A model generated the notes under the pieces. It was not told the DNA's origin. It worked only from the letters and a program-made list of their open reading frames with translations, and ran no database searches. A program made the position numbers and the translations under genes. Below are positions 1 to 7,600 of a DNA stretch of 64,000 nt, one piece after another. The DNA is taken from the NCBI GenBank assembly GCA_026129765.1, contig JAHCHP010000005.1, forward strand, positions 62,001 to 126,000. The letters are read 5' to 3'. Every line of letters starts with the position of its first letter. Positions within the stretch are counted from its first letter, which is position 1. The DNA is from Fimbriimonadia bacterium (GTDB lineage: Bacteria > Armatimonadota > Fimbriimonadia > Fimbriimonadales > GBS-DC).

Positions 1-383
1 AACAACGCGATCATGGGAATGGTTGTCTCTTTCAATACGCGGAAATTGACTTCATAGGTTACTTTCGCTTGAGAGACATATTGACTGGTATAGGGGTAAG
101 CGATGATCTGTTTTCGGGAACCTGAAGGCAACTCTATGGGATAGACATATCGCCGGTTGGTTCGGAACCCTTCCAGCGAGACCACCAGCGCGCCTTGAAC
201 GCCGGTTCCTTGATTTTCTAAGGTGATTTGCAGGGGAATGGTCGCCTCTTCGCGGCTCAAACCGCCGAACAGCGGTTTTGCGCTCAGCTCAACCCGAGGC
301 TGCGCGCTGGCTGACCCCAGCCATAGAAGCATCAGCGCCCATCCCGTCCAGAGCCACCGCCAACCCGAACCCGTCATTTTCAT
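1..383 (-). CDS. Secreted protein of unknown function (3' end outside window)
   Basis: The frame opens at the ATG at 383 and stays open to the window edge, so only about 127 N-terminal residues are visible. It starts MKMTGSGWRW, followed by a hydrophobic core (WTGWALMLLWLGSASA) and a likely cleavage after SASA-Q. This is a typical Sec signal peptide. The mature part (QPRVELSAKPLFGGL, then alternating beta-type stretches) resembles an extracellular Ig/CARDB-like beta domain, but that is only an impression. An ATG two codons downstream (377) is an alternative start; the upstream GGAAC is a weak ribosome site. The gene lies just downstream of one copy of the 82-bp repeat. Function not recognised. 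Confidence 0.7.
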   Translation of the reverse strand, partial: MKMTGSGWRWLWTGWALMLLWLGSASAQPRVELSAKPLFGGLSREEATIPLQITLENQGTGVQGALVVSLEGFRTNRRYVYPIELPSGSRKQIIAYPYTSQYVSQAKVTYEVNFRVLKETTIPMIAL

Positions 384-403
384 TTGTTCCACTTTGTTTT
401 ACA

Positions 404-485
404 AAACTTACATACGGTTCGGGAAAGGGTTTCAGTTTCCTGCCATACTGGGAATTTCTCATGGAGGACGGGAAGGGGTGTTTTT
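404..485. repeat. 82-bp direct repeat, copy 1
   Basis: Identical over 82 bp to 1609-1690, in the same orientation. Read on the minus strand it begins AAAAACACCCCTTCCC and ends CGTATGTAAGTTT. It sits about 20 bp upstream of the minus-strand gene that starts at 383. The second copy sits in the equivalent place upstream of another minus-strand gene. Confidence 0.95.
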
Positions 486-610
486 TGCAACCGCGAATGA
501 ATTCGCCATTCTCCAAAGTTTGAATTAACAGAGCCGCCCTCCAACTTTCTGCTCACAGATCGCTCCCCGCATCATCTCCGCGTGCTTGGGAATATAGAGT
601 TTGAATATCA

Positions 611-636
611 GACTCTTCGCTACGCTCAGAATGACA
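611..636. repeat. Dispersed intergenic repeat (CGCTCAGAATGACA type)
   Basis: Reads CTCTTCGCTACGCTCAGAATGACA. It is related to the words at 2306-2332, 6276-6298 and the tandem units at 34620-34724. Such words, whose translations give spurious CHPERSE-like peptides, are known to litter intergenic DNA in many bacteria. Confidence 0.6.
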
Positions 637-765
637 GCGAGGCAGAATCTGCCTATTGTATCATGTCGATGTATCATGCCGAGCGGTGCCGAGGTATCTA
701 CTGTTGGAGTTTTGGTAAGGGGCGCGGTTCATAGTCGCGTGTCGGGTGGCTTGTACAGTAAAGGC

Positions 766-1365
766 TCAGGCATTGTTGATCCCTTTGTTCGCCTCTTTTA
801 GAGCACGCTTCAGCAAGTCTACCACCTCGATTTCGTCTGCCCATTGTTGCAAGTAATTCATATCCAGTTCGCCTTCAAGGGTTTTTAGCACGCCGAGAAT
901 GTCGCGCCACTGACGGTCCGACACTTCGCCGCCCAAGCGATACCATTCCAGTTTTGCCAAGATAATGTCTTCAGGACTGACCACGTAAACAGTCTGCTCT
1001 GGGTCAGTGGCAATGACCACGGTTCTACGCCGCTTTAGCTGTATTTGGTCATAAGCCCGAAGTTTGCGCACAAAGATATCTACCTTGAAGGCGGTGTCGA
1101 AATGAATCAGGTTGAAACTGCTTTTGCGCTCAATGGCATCACGGATCATTTCTTCGTCGGCATAAAACTCTTTGGAAAGTGCCGCGACCAGTGGCTGGAT
1201 ATGTGACAGGCTCAGGTCTGCAACAATATCCACATCCAGCGTAGAGCGCATGACCCCATGAATGGAGCTTGCCAAGGAGCCGCCCACAGCATAAGCAATT
1301 CCCAGTTGCTCCAAAGTTTGCGTGACAAGGAGTGTGATTCGGGCGGTCTCACCGAGCATGGTCAT
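766..1365 (-). CDS. Nucleotidyltransferase-like protein (AbiEii/DUF6036-like)
   Basis: About 199 residues from the ATG at 1365, which has AAAGG six bases upstream; an upstream GTG-type extension to 1437 runs deep into the previous gene and is less likely. The N-terminal half carries a minimal nucleotidyltransferase signature: AYAVGGSLASSIHG, then a D-x-D pair in TLDVDIVADL, then HFDTAFKVDIFV as a third acidic strand. This is the fold of AbiEii-type and MNT antitoxin/toxin nucleotidyltransferases. It overlaps the preceding gene by 17 nt and forms a two-gene cassette with it. A toxin-antitoxin or defence role is inferred from fold and pairing only; a solitary metabolic role cannot be excluded. 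Confidence 0.65.
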   Translation of the reverse strand: MTMLGETARITLLVTQTLEQLGIAYAVGGSLASSIHGVMRSTLDVDIVADLSLSHIQPLVAALSKEFYADEEMIRDAIERKSSFNLIHFDTAFKVDIFVRKLRAYDQIQLKRRRTVVIATDPEQTVYVVSPEDIILAKLEWYRLGGEVSDRQWRDILGVLKTLEGELDMNYLQQWADEIEVVDLLKRALKEANKGINNA

Positions 1366-1594
1366 ATACCTTTCGCGCCAGCTCTGCCCCCAGCATCTGG
1401 TCAGCCAGCATTCGGCGGATTTGTTCGGGTGTGGCACGCGGGTTGCGCTGCTTTATGCCGCTGATCGCCAAAGTTTTCACGGTTTCATTCAACCCTTCCA
1501 CGATAGCCACTTTCTTCCAAATGGGCATGCGCCGAATCAACTTAAGTTGAATATCTTCCATTTGGTGGCTCGTATCAGGAAAGAGTGTGCTCAT
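1349..1594 (-). CDS. Small helical protein, partner of the nucleotidyltransferase
   Basis: An 81-residue protein with a good ribosome site (TGGAGG, about six bases before the ATG at 1594). It is rich in predicted helix and basic residues: LKLIRRMPIWKKVAIVEGLN, then ATPEQIRRMLADQMLGAELA. It overlaps the start of the nucleotidyltransferase-like gene, suggesting translational coupling. Small helical proteins with a TPEQ-R-LAD segment upstream of nucleotidyltransferase genes are familiar in cyanobacterial and Chloroflexi genomes, where the pair resembles a toxin-antitoxin module. The second 82-bp repeat copy begins 14 bp upstream of the start. No specific function claimed. Confidence 0.65.
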   Translation of the reverse strand: MSTLFPDTSHQMEDIQLKLIRRMPIWKKVAIVEGLNETVKTLAISGIKQRNPRATPEQIRRMLADQMLGAELARKVYDHAR

Positions 1595-1608
1595 AGCATG
1601 CCTCCATC

Positions 1609-1690
1609 AAACTTACATACGGTTCGGGAAAGGGTTTCAGTTTCCTGCCATACTGGGAATTTCTCATGGAGGACGGGAAGGGGTGTTTTT
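1609..1690. repeat. 82-bp direct repeat, copy 2
   Basis: Perfect second copy of 404-485, same orientation. It ends immediately upstream of the ribosome site of the minus-strand gene at 1594. It may therefore have delivered promoter or leader sequence to that gene. Confidence 0.95.
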
Positions 1691-1763
1691 CAAACAAGGG
1701 GAACCGAAAAACAGGGTTGACCATCTCCGCCCGCCATGCCCTCTCCCTATTGGAACACAAGCC

Positions 1764-2225
1764 ATGGAAGCTATTCAACAACGATCCTACGACGACATCG
1801 CCCAAGAAATCGCCCGCGACTTCGGACTGCCCTTAAACAGCCTCCCCGTCCAGACCACCGCCCTCGCCTTCTACAAATTGCTGATGGCGCTCTCGGAACC
1901 GATCCACCCCGAACGCCACGTCTATCCGCCCGACCTGTTCATCGCCGTGCGCAACGAAACCTTCTTCACCGCCTTAGAAATTCTGCACGGCATGCTGGGC
2001 ATTTTCGATAACACCGCCACCCAAGAGGCGAAGTATCTCTACCACGACTATCTGACCCGGATTCGCGAATGTATGGACGAACCCGCGCCCGATGTGGCGA
2101 ACGGCGCGGCTTATCTATCGCCGGAGGATCGTTTGAAACGGGATACCTTGTTGTTCCGGCATGCGCGGGACGCGATGCGGCTCTGCTGGTGGTGGAAACG
2201 CATGCAAAAAATGGCGCAGGCGTAG
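1764..2225 (+). CDS. Hypothetical helical protein
   Basis: About 153 residues from the ATG at 1764 (MEAIQQRSYDDIAQEIARDF); an open frame extends upstream to 1587 but that part translates the 82-bp repeat and is not credible. The protein is mostly predicted helix. Aromatic and acidic segments such as NETFFTALEILHGMLGIFDN precede YHDYLTRIRECMDEPAPDVA and a basic C-terminus (WWWKRMQKMAQA). There is no signal peptide or membrane segment. Ribosome site weak (TGGAAC). It stands alone between repeat-rich intergenic regions. No family recognised. Confidence 0.6.
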   Translation: MEAIQQRSYDDIAQEIARDFGLPLNSLPVQTTALAFYKLLMALSEPIHPERHVYPPDLFIAVRNETFFTALEILHGMLGIFDNTATQEAKYLYHDYLTRIRECMDEPAPDVANGAAYLSPEDRLKRDTLLFRHARDAMRLCWWWKRMQKMAQA

Positions 2226-2305
2226 AGACGCGCCTGTGTGTTCGCAATGCCCAAACCGGTTTCCCTGCTCGCGGGGGAACCTTGCGGAGGGGGGATAGAA
2301 AAGAA

Positions 2306-2374
2306 GATGCCTCGGCTGCGCTCGGTATGACAGGACCCCCTTCCCAAGCCTTCCCCCTGCAAGCAAGGGGAAGG
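2306..2374. repeat. Dispersed repeats with CCTTCCCC/GGGGAAGG hairpin
   Basis: Two repeat words lie together. GATGCCTCGGCTGCGCTCGG at 2306 continues to ATGACA at 2332 and differs by one base from the first tandem unit at 34620. At 2349-2374 an 8-bp inverted repeat CCTTCCCC/GGGGAAGG follows CCCCCTTCCCA. The second element recurs at 7557-7594. Confidence 0.75.
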
Positions 2375-2479
2375 AGCAGCGCGTTCCGAGTGTCACCCTG
2401 CGCGCAGCGAACGAGTCTGCTGTTGTTTTCGGGTAGACACATATTACAAACAAAAAACAAAGACAAATTATTGGCGATT

Positions 2480-3403
2480 ATGGAAGAATTCTCGTGTATG
2501 CGTTCGATGTGGAAAAAGCAGGCGCGCATCGCCTGGGGGCTTGTAATGGCGGGGGTATTACTCTTGACCATGGGGATCGTTTGGCAATACCGCGTCTCTT
2601 CGCGCCATACCACCCTCTTCAACCGCTCGTGGCTCATGCTGAGCCGGGGCGAGGAGGTCAAAAAAACGATCCAAACCACCGAAATGGAAATAGCAGCCAT
2701 ACAGGAACTCCCTCCTGCCAAGGAACCGCCCTCCCTGATCCGTTGGTCCGAGGCGCGATCCGACCTGCGTCAAGCCTACAGCGCCTTTGAACGCTCACTG
2801 AACCGCCTGCTGGAACAGGCAGAAACCTCTCAAGAAACCCTCTGGAGCATTCTGGAATTCAAACAGCGATGGGGCGAATACCAGAACCGCTTGGCGGCTT
2901 GGGAAACGAAAATCGCGCTCAACCTGCAGCCGTCCTGGGACGCGCAATTCGCGAAACAGACCCAGTTAGAGTTGGATATGCTCAACAACCATTACAGCCG
3001 CCAATTCTCCGCCAGCCTGAGCCATCTCCAGCAATCCCAAATCGCTGCCTTCCTGCTTTGTTTGCTGGGAATGGGCGCGTTGGGGTTCGGGATGTGGGCG
3101 CGCTGGCTGCGCGCGGTCTGGCTGCTGAAAGATTTGCAGTTCCATAGTGATGCCGATTCCTTGCCACCGTTGCCTCCCTCCCTGAAAAACACCGAATGGG
3201 AGCAGGTTTGGGAAACGATCCAACAGATGGGGCATCGCTTGCGACTCTCTGAGCAGTTTATGCGGGATTTATCGATGGGACGCCAGCCCGTCCCCCTGCC
3301 TCCAGAGGGCGAAAACGACCGGTTGGCGCGCAGCAGTTATTGGCTGGCGCGTTATTGGGAGCAGCTGCAAGCAGAAATCGCCCGCAGCCGCCGCGCCAGT
3401 TAG
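2480..3403 (+). CDS. Two-TM protein with helical extracytoplasmic domain
   Basis: About 307 residues. A first membrane helix (IAWGLVMAGVLLLTMGIVW) follows a short basic N-terminus. A roughly 160-residue helical region rich in Gln and Glu comes next (RWSEARSDLRQAYSAFERSL), then a second membrane helix (IAAFLLCLLGMGALGFGMWA), then about 85 cytoplasmic residues. This architecture resembles the four-helix-bundle sensor part of chemoreceptors and histidine kinases but has no HAMP, kinase or MCP signalling domain. Start uncertain: ATG 2480 has no clear ribosome site, while ATG 2498 has GGAAG eleven bases upstream. It is convergent with sufB, only 15 bp away. Sensor-like role is inferred only. Confidence 0.6.
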   Translation: MEEFSCMRSMWKKQARIAWGLVMAGVLLLTMGIVWQYRVSSRHTTLFNRSWLMLSRGEEVKKTIQTTEMEIAAIQELPPAKEPPSLIRWSEARSDLRQAYSAFERSLNRLLEQAETSQETLWSILEFKQRWGEYQNRLAAWETKIALNLQPSWDAQFAKQTQLELDMLNNHYSRQFSASLSHLQQSQIAAFLLCLLGMGALGFGMWARWLRAVWLLKDLQFHSDADSLPPLPPSLKNTEWEQVWETIQQMGHRLRLSEQFMRDLSMGRQPVPLPPEGENDRLARSSYWLARYWEQLQAEIARSRRAS

Positions 3404-3418
3404 ATTCTTGGGGATGGA

Positions 3419-4828
3419 TTATCCAACCGAGCCTTCCATCTCCAGCTCGATCAGGCGGTTCAATTCCACCGCGTACTCCATAGGCAGCTCCTTCGCCAAC
3501 GGCTCAATGAACCCGGAAATAATCAAGGTCAACGCCTCGTCCTTCTTCAGTCCGCGGCTCTGCAGGTAAAACATCTGCTCGTCGCTGACCTTGCTGACTC
3601 GCGCCTCATGCCCGATGGTCACATCCTTCTCCTCGATTTCGATATATGGATAGGTGTCGGTCTTCGCGTTCTCATCCAGCAGCAACGCGTCACACTCAAC
3701 ATTGCAGCGGCTGTTCTCCGCGCCTTCATACACCTTAACCAGCCCGCGATAAGTGGCGCGTCCGGTTCCCTTGGAAATCGATTTGGAGGTGATCCGGCTG
3801 CTGGTATTCGGCGCGACATGAACCACCTTACCGCCGGTATCCTGATGCTGTCCATCGCTGGCAAACGCCACCGACACCACTTCTCCGCGCGCCCCCGGCT
3901 CCATCAGATAGATGGAGGGGTACTTCATTGTGACTTTGGAGCCGATATTGCCATCGATCCACTCCATCACCGCGTCTTGATACGCCACCGCGCGCTTCGT
4001 CACCAGATTATACACATCGTGCGACCAGTTCTGGATGGTGGTGTAGCGCGCGCGCCCGCCCTTCTTCACGATGATCTCGACCACCGCGCTGTGCAGGGCA
4101 TCGGTCGTGTAGATCGGCGCGGTGCAGCCTTCGACATAATGCATAAACGCGCCCTCTTCCACAATGATCAGCGTGCGCTCAAACTGACCAGCGTTCTTGG
4201 CGTTAATTCGGAAATAAGCCTGCAACGGAATGTCCACATTCACGCCCGCAGGCACATAGACGAAAGAACCGCCCGACCAGACCGCCGAGTTCAACGCAGC
4301 GAATTTGTTGTCGTCTGGGGGGATAATCGTGCCGAAATACTCCTGAACCAGTTCGGGATATTCACGCACGGCAGTATCGGTATCGACAAAGATAACCCCT
4401 TGGGAAGACCACTGCTCTTGGAGGTTGTGATAAACCACTTCGGAGTCGTACTGCGCGCCGACACCCGCCAGGAACTTGCGCTCCCACTCTGGAATACCGA
4501 GCCGGTCAAAGGTGTTTTTGATCTCGTCGGGAACCTCATCCCAGCTGCGCCCCTGCTTGTCCATAGGCTTAAGATAGTAGATGATGTCCTCAAAACTGAG
4601 GGTGGAGAGATCAGGTCCCCACGAGGGCATCGGTTTGCTGAGGAAGATTTCATAAGCCTGGAGGCGGAAATCGCGCATCCATTTCGGCTCATCTTTCTGG
4701 TAAGAAATCTCCTCAACCACGCGCCGGGTCAAGCCCTTTTCGGTTTGGAAGACCGGCTCAATCGTGTCATAGAAGCCGTACTTCGCCTGGTAATCTTGCC
4801 CAAAATCTAATGTCTGCGGCTGTGCCAT
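3419..4828 (-). CDS. sufB: Fe-S cluster assembly scaffold protein SufB
   Basis: A 469-residue SufB, close to the usual family length. With SufC and normally SufD it forms the cytosolic SufBCD scaffold on which iron-sulfur clusters are assembled. Diagnostic stretches include [18 protein letters not shown] near the N-terminus, [20 protein letters not shown] in the middle and [20 protein letters not shown] near the C-terminus, all typical of the SufB/SufD beta-helix family. The ATG at 4828 has a strong AAGGAGA ribosome site. It lies 21 bp downstream of sufC, in the order sufC-sufB. No sufD or sufS adjoins it here; the downstream neighbour is convergent. Confidence 0.97.
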   Translation of the reverse strand: MAQPQTLDFGQDYQAKYGFYDTIEPVFQTEKGLTRRVVEEISYQKDEPKWMRDFRLQAYEIFLSKPMPSWGPDLSTLSFEDIIYYLKPMDKQGRSWDEVPDEIKNTFDRLGIPEWERKFLAGVGAQYDSEVVYHNLQEQWSSQGVIFVDTDTAVREYPELVQEYFGTIIPPDDNKFAALNSAVWSGGSFVYVPAGVNVDIPLQAYFRINAKNAGQFERTLIIVEEGAFMHYVEGCTAPIYTTDALHSAVVEIIVKKGGRARYTTIQNWSHDVYNLVTKRAVAYQDAVMEWIDGNIGSKVTMKYPSIYLMEPGARGEVVSVAFASDGQHQDTGGKVVHVAPNTSSRITSKSISKGTGRATYRGLVKVYEGAENSRCNVECDALLLDENAKTDTYPYIEIEEKDVTIGHEARVSKVSDEQMFYLQSRGLKKDEALTLIISGFIEPLAKELPMEYAVELNRLIELEMEGSVG

Positions 4829-4849
4829 TGGTTGATATCTCCTTGGGAC

Positions 4850-5611
4850 TTAAACGCCCACTAACTCGCCACGCACCCACTCGTAGCCTTTCTGTTCCAA
4901 TTCTACCGAAAGGGATCGGTCGCCCGTCTTCACGATGCGCCCGTCCATCATCACATGCACCACATCCGGCTCAACATAATTCAAAATCCGCTGGTAGTGC
5001 GTAATGACCAGGAAGCTGCGCTCTGGCGAACGCATGGCGTTCACGCCCTTCGAGACGATCTTCAACGCATCGATATCCAGCCCGGAGTCGGTTTCGTCCA
5101 GCACTGCCATTTGAGGCTGTAGCACCGACATCTGAACGATTTCCAGACGCTTCTTTTCTCCACCCGAAAAACCCTCGTTCAAAGAGCGGTTCGCGAAGGT
5201 GGGTTCCATCTCCAATGCCTTCAGATGCTTCATCAAGATGCCATGAAACTGCAGGAACTTGACTTCGGTGTTGAAGCGTCGCTGGTACGCCAATCGCAAG
5301 AAGTTGGCAATCGTGACGCCCGGCACTTCCATCGGATATTGGAACGCAAGAAAGAAACCCATCCGCGCTCGCTCGTCCGGCTCCATCTCCAAAATCTCTT
5401 CGCCCTTAAACAGGATTTCGCCCGACGTGACTTCATAGCCCGGATGTCCTGCCAAAATTTTTGCAAGGGTCGATTTTCCCGACCCGTTCGGTCCCATCAG
5501 CGCGTGCGTTTCGCCTTCGTTTATCGTCAAATTGAATCCCTGCAGAATGGATGTCTCTTCATCCGGCAGTTTTACCCACAAATCTTTGATTTCCAGCAAC
5601 GGTGTTTTCAT
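4850..5611 (-). CDS. sufC: Fe-S cluster assembly ATPase SufC
   Basis: A 253-residue ABC-type ATPase, the energy-coupling subunit of the SufBCD scaffold. Walker A GPNGSGKS is at residues 40-47, the family signature FSGGEKKR at 148-155, and Walker [13 protein letters not shown] at 169-180. The Q-loop region [14 protein letters not shown] is characteristic of SufC rather than of transporter ATPases. The ATG at 5611 has a TGGAGG ribosome site. It is the first gene of the operon and is preceded by a clear sigma-70-type promoter with a palindrome over the start-site region, described separately. Confidence 0.97.
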   Translation of the reverse strand: MKTPLLEIKDLWVKLPDEETSILQGFNLTINEGETHALMGPNGSGKSTLAKILAGHPGYEVTSGEILFKGEEILEMEPDERARMGFFLAFQYPMEVPGVTIANFLRLAYQRRFNTEVKFLQFHGILMKHLKALEMEPTFANRSLNEGFSGGEKKRLEIVQMSVLQPQMAVLDETDSGLDIDALKIVSKGVNAMRSPERSFLVITHYQRILNYVEPDVVHVMMDGRIVKTGDRSLSVELEQKGYEWVRGELVGV

Positions 5612-5632
5612 AGTCAGCCTCCAAATCCATTT

Positions 5633-5649
5633 ATTTAGCGTGGCTAAAT
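5633..5649. promoter_or_regulatory. Palindrome at the suf transcription start (candidate operator)
   Basis: Perfect 7-bp inverted repeat ATTTAGC-GTG-GCTAAAT. It overlaps two bases of the -10 element and covers the expected transcription start of sufCB. It does not match the cyanobacterial SufR site or the IscR consensus as I know them. Position and symmetry suggest a repressor site; the regulator is unknown. Confidence 0.45.
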
Positions 5650-5678
5650 TATACCTGTTTGCAGGCGCGCAAAGTCAA
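5648..5678 (-). promoter_or_regulatory. sufC promoter (sigma-70 type)
   Basis: On the minus strand TTGACT (5678-5673), 19-bp spacer, TATAAT (5653-5648), preceded by GG to give GGTATAAT. The leader to the sufC ATG would be about 30 nt. Confidence 0.65.
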
Positions 5679-5694
5679 GGGATGGGAGGCGAAT

Positions 5695-6168
5695 TTAGGA
5701 ATTTGATGAGGACTTTTCAAATGCGGTTTCGTAGAGGCGGTAGGGGGTTTCTTCCATGCCGAGACGCTGATAGACGGCGCGGGCATTTTGGTTGTCTTGT
5801 TCCACATACAGGCGGATACCACAGGCTTGGGCTTGGCGAGCGCGCCGGAGGGTCTCTTCATAGAGCGCGCGATAGACGCCCTGGCCACGCCAATCGGGAA
5901 GCACATATACGCTCTGAACCCACCAGAAGACGCCGTTGCGCCAATCGCTCCATTCGTAGGTGATCATGAGCGAGCCGATGACCTCCCCCTGCGATTCTGC
6001 CAGGAGGTAGAAGCCGTATTGCGGCTGTGCCAATAGTCCCCGAGCGCCCGCCTGAACGGTTTGACTATTTAGGGTTTTGCCTTCGGTTTCGCGCGCCATC
6101 GCGCTGTTGAAAGCGGCGATGACCGGCACATCGGCATCGGATGCCTCCCGGATTTTGATGGTTGACAT
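5695..6168 (-). CDS. GNAT-family N-acetyltransferase
   Basis: About 157 residues from the ATG at 6168; a TTG-initiated extension to 6210 is possible but lacks support. GNAT fold features appear in order: N-terminal strand IKIREASDADVPVIAAFN, the beta4-motif A region VQSVYVLPDWRGQGVYRALY (acetyl-CoA loop RGQGVY), and the C-terminal GIRLYVEQDNQNARAVYQRL with the NxxAxxxY signature. It transfers an acetyl group from acetyl-CoA to an unknown amine. It is separated from suf and pilT by its own intergenic regions, so its substrate cannot be inferred from neighbours. Confidence 0.88.
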   Translation of the reverse strand: MSTIKIREASDADVPVIAAFNSAMARETEGKTLNSQTVQAGARGLLAQPQYGFYLLAESQGEVIGSLMITYEWSDWRNGVFWWVQSVYVLPDWRGQGVYRALYEETLRRARQAQACGIRLYVEQDNQNARAVYQRLGMEETPYRLYETAFEKSSSNS

Positions 6169-6227
6169 AGGTGTTGTTAATAACCCCCCTTCCGTAAAGA
6201 TGGTCTTCAAAACCTGTGAATGTGATG

Positions 6228-6350
6228 CGCGTCATTCCCTCGAACGCGGGAATCCAACGCCGTTGAAAGCAGACCCATTCGCTGCGCTCAGGGTGACAAA
6301 GGGACGGCTTCTTCCCCACCTTTTCAGGAGGAAGGCTGGGAAGGGGGTTC
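6228..6350. repeat. Cluster of dispersed intergenic repeats
   Basis: Contains an imperfect palindrome ATTCCC (6234-6239)/GGGAAT (6248-6253). This is followed by TTCGCTGCGCTCAGGGTGACA (6278-6298, first base T at 6278 read as part of CATTCG) and then a degenerate inverted copy of the CCCCCTTCCCAGCCTTCC element (about 6313-6350). Nothing here looks coding. Confidence 0.55.
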
Positions 6351-6383
6351 TCTTTTTACCCCCTCCGAGAAGTTCCCTTCACC

Positions 6384-7466
6384 TTAATGGCGCAGCATCT
6401 GGCGCAGTTCGGAGTTGATACCCGCATAGTTGAGCGCCTCTTCTTCTTTGATCAAGCCCGCTTTCACATAGTTGTAAAGACACTGATTCATGGTTTGCAT
6501 GCCCCAATAGTTGCCTTCACGTATCGCGTTGTAGACCTCGCCGAAGTGGCTATCCTCAATCAGTTTGGCGACGGTGGGGGTATTGACCATGATTTCCAGG
6601 GACGCGATTCGACCTTCGCCGCTGGTTCTCGGCACCAATTTTTGCGCAACGATTCCCCGCAGGGCGTTCGACATACGCTGGGAAATATGCTTTTTGTCTT
6701 GGGGCGGGAACATGTTCACAATTCGGTCCATCGTTTCTGACGCGCTGGGCGTGTGAACGGTCGCAAACACCAAGTGTCCCGTTTCTGCCGCCTGCATACA
6801 GACCTGCATCGTTTCAATGTCGCGCATTTCACCGATCAAGATGATGTCCGGGCTTTCTCGGACTACATAGCGAAGCGCATCCAAGAACGACTCAGTATCG
6901 ATTCCAACTTCGCGCTGGCTGACGATGCACTGTTTGTCAGGATGAACAAACTCGATAGGGTCTTCGATGGTCACGATGTGCGCTCTTCGCCCCTCGTTAA
7001 TCCGGTCGATCATGGCGGCAAGCGTGGTTGACTTACCAGAGCCGGTCGGTCCCGTGATCAAAATCAATCCCTGGCGGTGATTACAGAACTGGTCATTCAA
7101 AACGCGGGGGATATGCGGATACTCGGGCCAAAGGTCTTCTAAGGTCCACATTTTCAGCGGGATCAATCGGAAGACGCCCGCGACGGTTTGCCGCTGCTGA
7201 TAAACGTTGGCGCGCACGCGGCAGATGCCTTCCACGGTGAACGCCAGGTCGATAGCGAGACGATGCTCGAAGCGGGCGATCTGTTCGTGGGACATGATAC
7301 TGAAACAGAGGTCGCGGGTCATACTGCCCGTGAGTTTCACATCGCTAAACTGCTCGAACGGGGTGATTTTTCCGTGCAGGCGCATTGTGGGCGGTCCGCC
7401 CGATTTGATGAACACGTCTGATGCGCGTTTATCGAATGCCTGCCGAATAATGTCTTGAAGATCCAT
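6384..7466 (-). CDS. pilT: Type IV pilus retraction ATPase PilT
   Basis: A 360-residue hexameric secretion/pilus ATPase of the PilT class, expected at the cytoplasmic base of the type IV pilus, where it powers retraction. Walker A GPTGSGKS is at residues 139-146, followed by the Asp box TIEDPIEFVH, Walker B IILIGEMRD and the His box TGHLVFATVHT. Length and the short N-terminal domain (LQDIIRQAFDKRASDVFIKS) fit PilT rather than PilB. An AGGAGG ribosome site precedes the ATG. The prepilin-like genes near 62-64 kb may be linked functionally, though PilT is not needed for secretion-type pseudopili. It stands alone here, with no other pil gene adjacent. Confidence 0.93.
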   Translation of the reverse strand: MDLQDIIRQAFDKRASDVFIKSGGPPTMRLHGKITPFEQFSDVKLTGSMTRDLCFSIMSHEQIARFEHRLAIDLAFTVEGICRVRANVYQQRQTVAGVFRLIPLKMWTLEDLWPEYPHIPRVLNDQFCNHRQGLILITGPTGSGKSTTLAAMIDRINEGRRAHIVTIEDPIEFVHPDKQCIVSQREVGIDTESFLDALRYVVRESPDIILIGEMRDIETMQVCMQAAETGHLVFATVHTPSASETMDRIVNMFPPQDKKHISQRMSNALRGIVAQKLVPRTSGEGRIASLEIMVNTPTVAKLIEDSHFGEVYNAIREGNYWGMQTMNQCLYNYVKAGLIKEEEALNYAGINSELRQMLRH

Positions 7467-7556
7467 GCAACTGCCTCCTGTGTTGATTCCTGGTAATGTT
7501 TTTGTTTAGTTTTATTATTTAGGGACTGCGTTGTTGTTTGATGAGAAGAAGTTTTG

Positions 7557-7594
7557 ACCCCCTTCCCATCCTTCCCCCTCATGCAAGGGGAAGG
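7557..7594. repeat. Dispersed repeat with CCTTCCCC/GGGGAAGG hairpin
   Basis: The inverted repeat CCTTCCCC (7570-7577)/GGGGAAGG (7587-7594) with a 9-nt loop follows CCCCCTTCCCAT. It is the same element as at 2338-2374. It lies just past the stop of the minus-strand gene at 7601 but has no U-run, so it is listed as a repeat rather than a terminator. Confidence 0.6.
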
Positions 7595-7600
7595 AGCGTT

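Larger units (their letters stand above)
384..765. other. Intergenic region with repeats, no gene seen
   Basis: This 382-bp stretch holds the first copy of the 82-bp direct repeat (404-485) and a GCTACGCTCAGAATGACA-type dispersed repeat (611-636). Short open frames on both strands run through the repeats and have no ribosome site or family resemblance. No gene is supported here. Confidence 0.6.

Noticed and set aside
2069-2479. N-terminal extension of the two-TM protein gene from 2069
   Set aside because: The extra 137 residues translate the end of the preceding gene and dispersed repeats; the membrane protein starts naturally near 2480-2498.
1966-2721. 251-residue minus-strand frame
   Set aside because: It runs across the end of one gene, a repeat-rich intergenic region and the start of another; the protein carries repeat-derived peptides.
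3608-4810. 400-residue open frame opposite sufB
   Set aside because: Antisense shadow of a certain SufB; composition (His- and Arg-rich) is typical of such shadows.
7570-7594. Rho-independent terminator after the membrane-anchored protein gene
   Set aside because: The hairpin has no U-run on the relevant strand and the same element recurs at unrelated intergenic sites, so it is a repeat.
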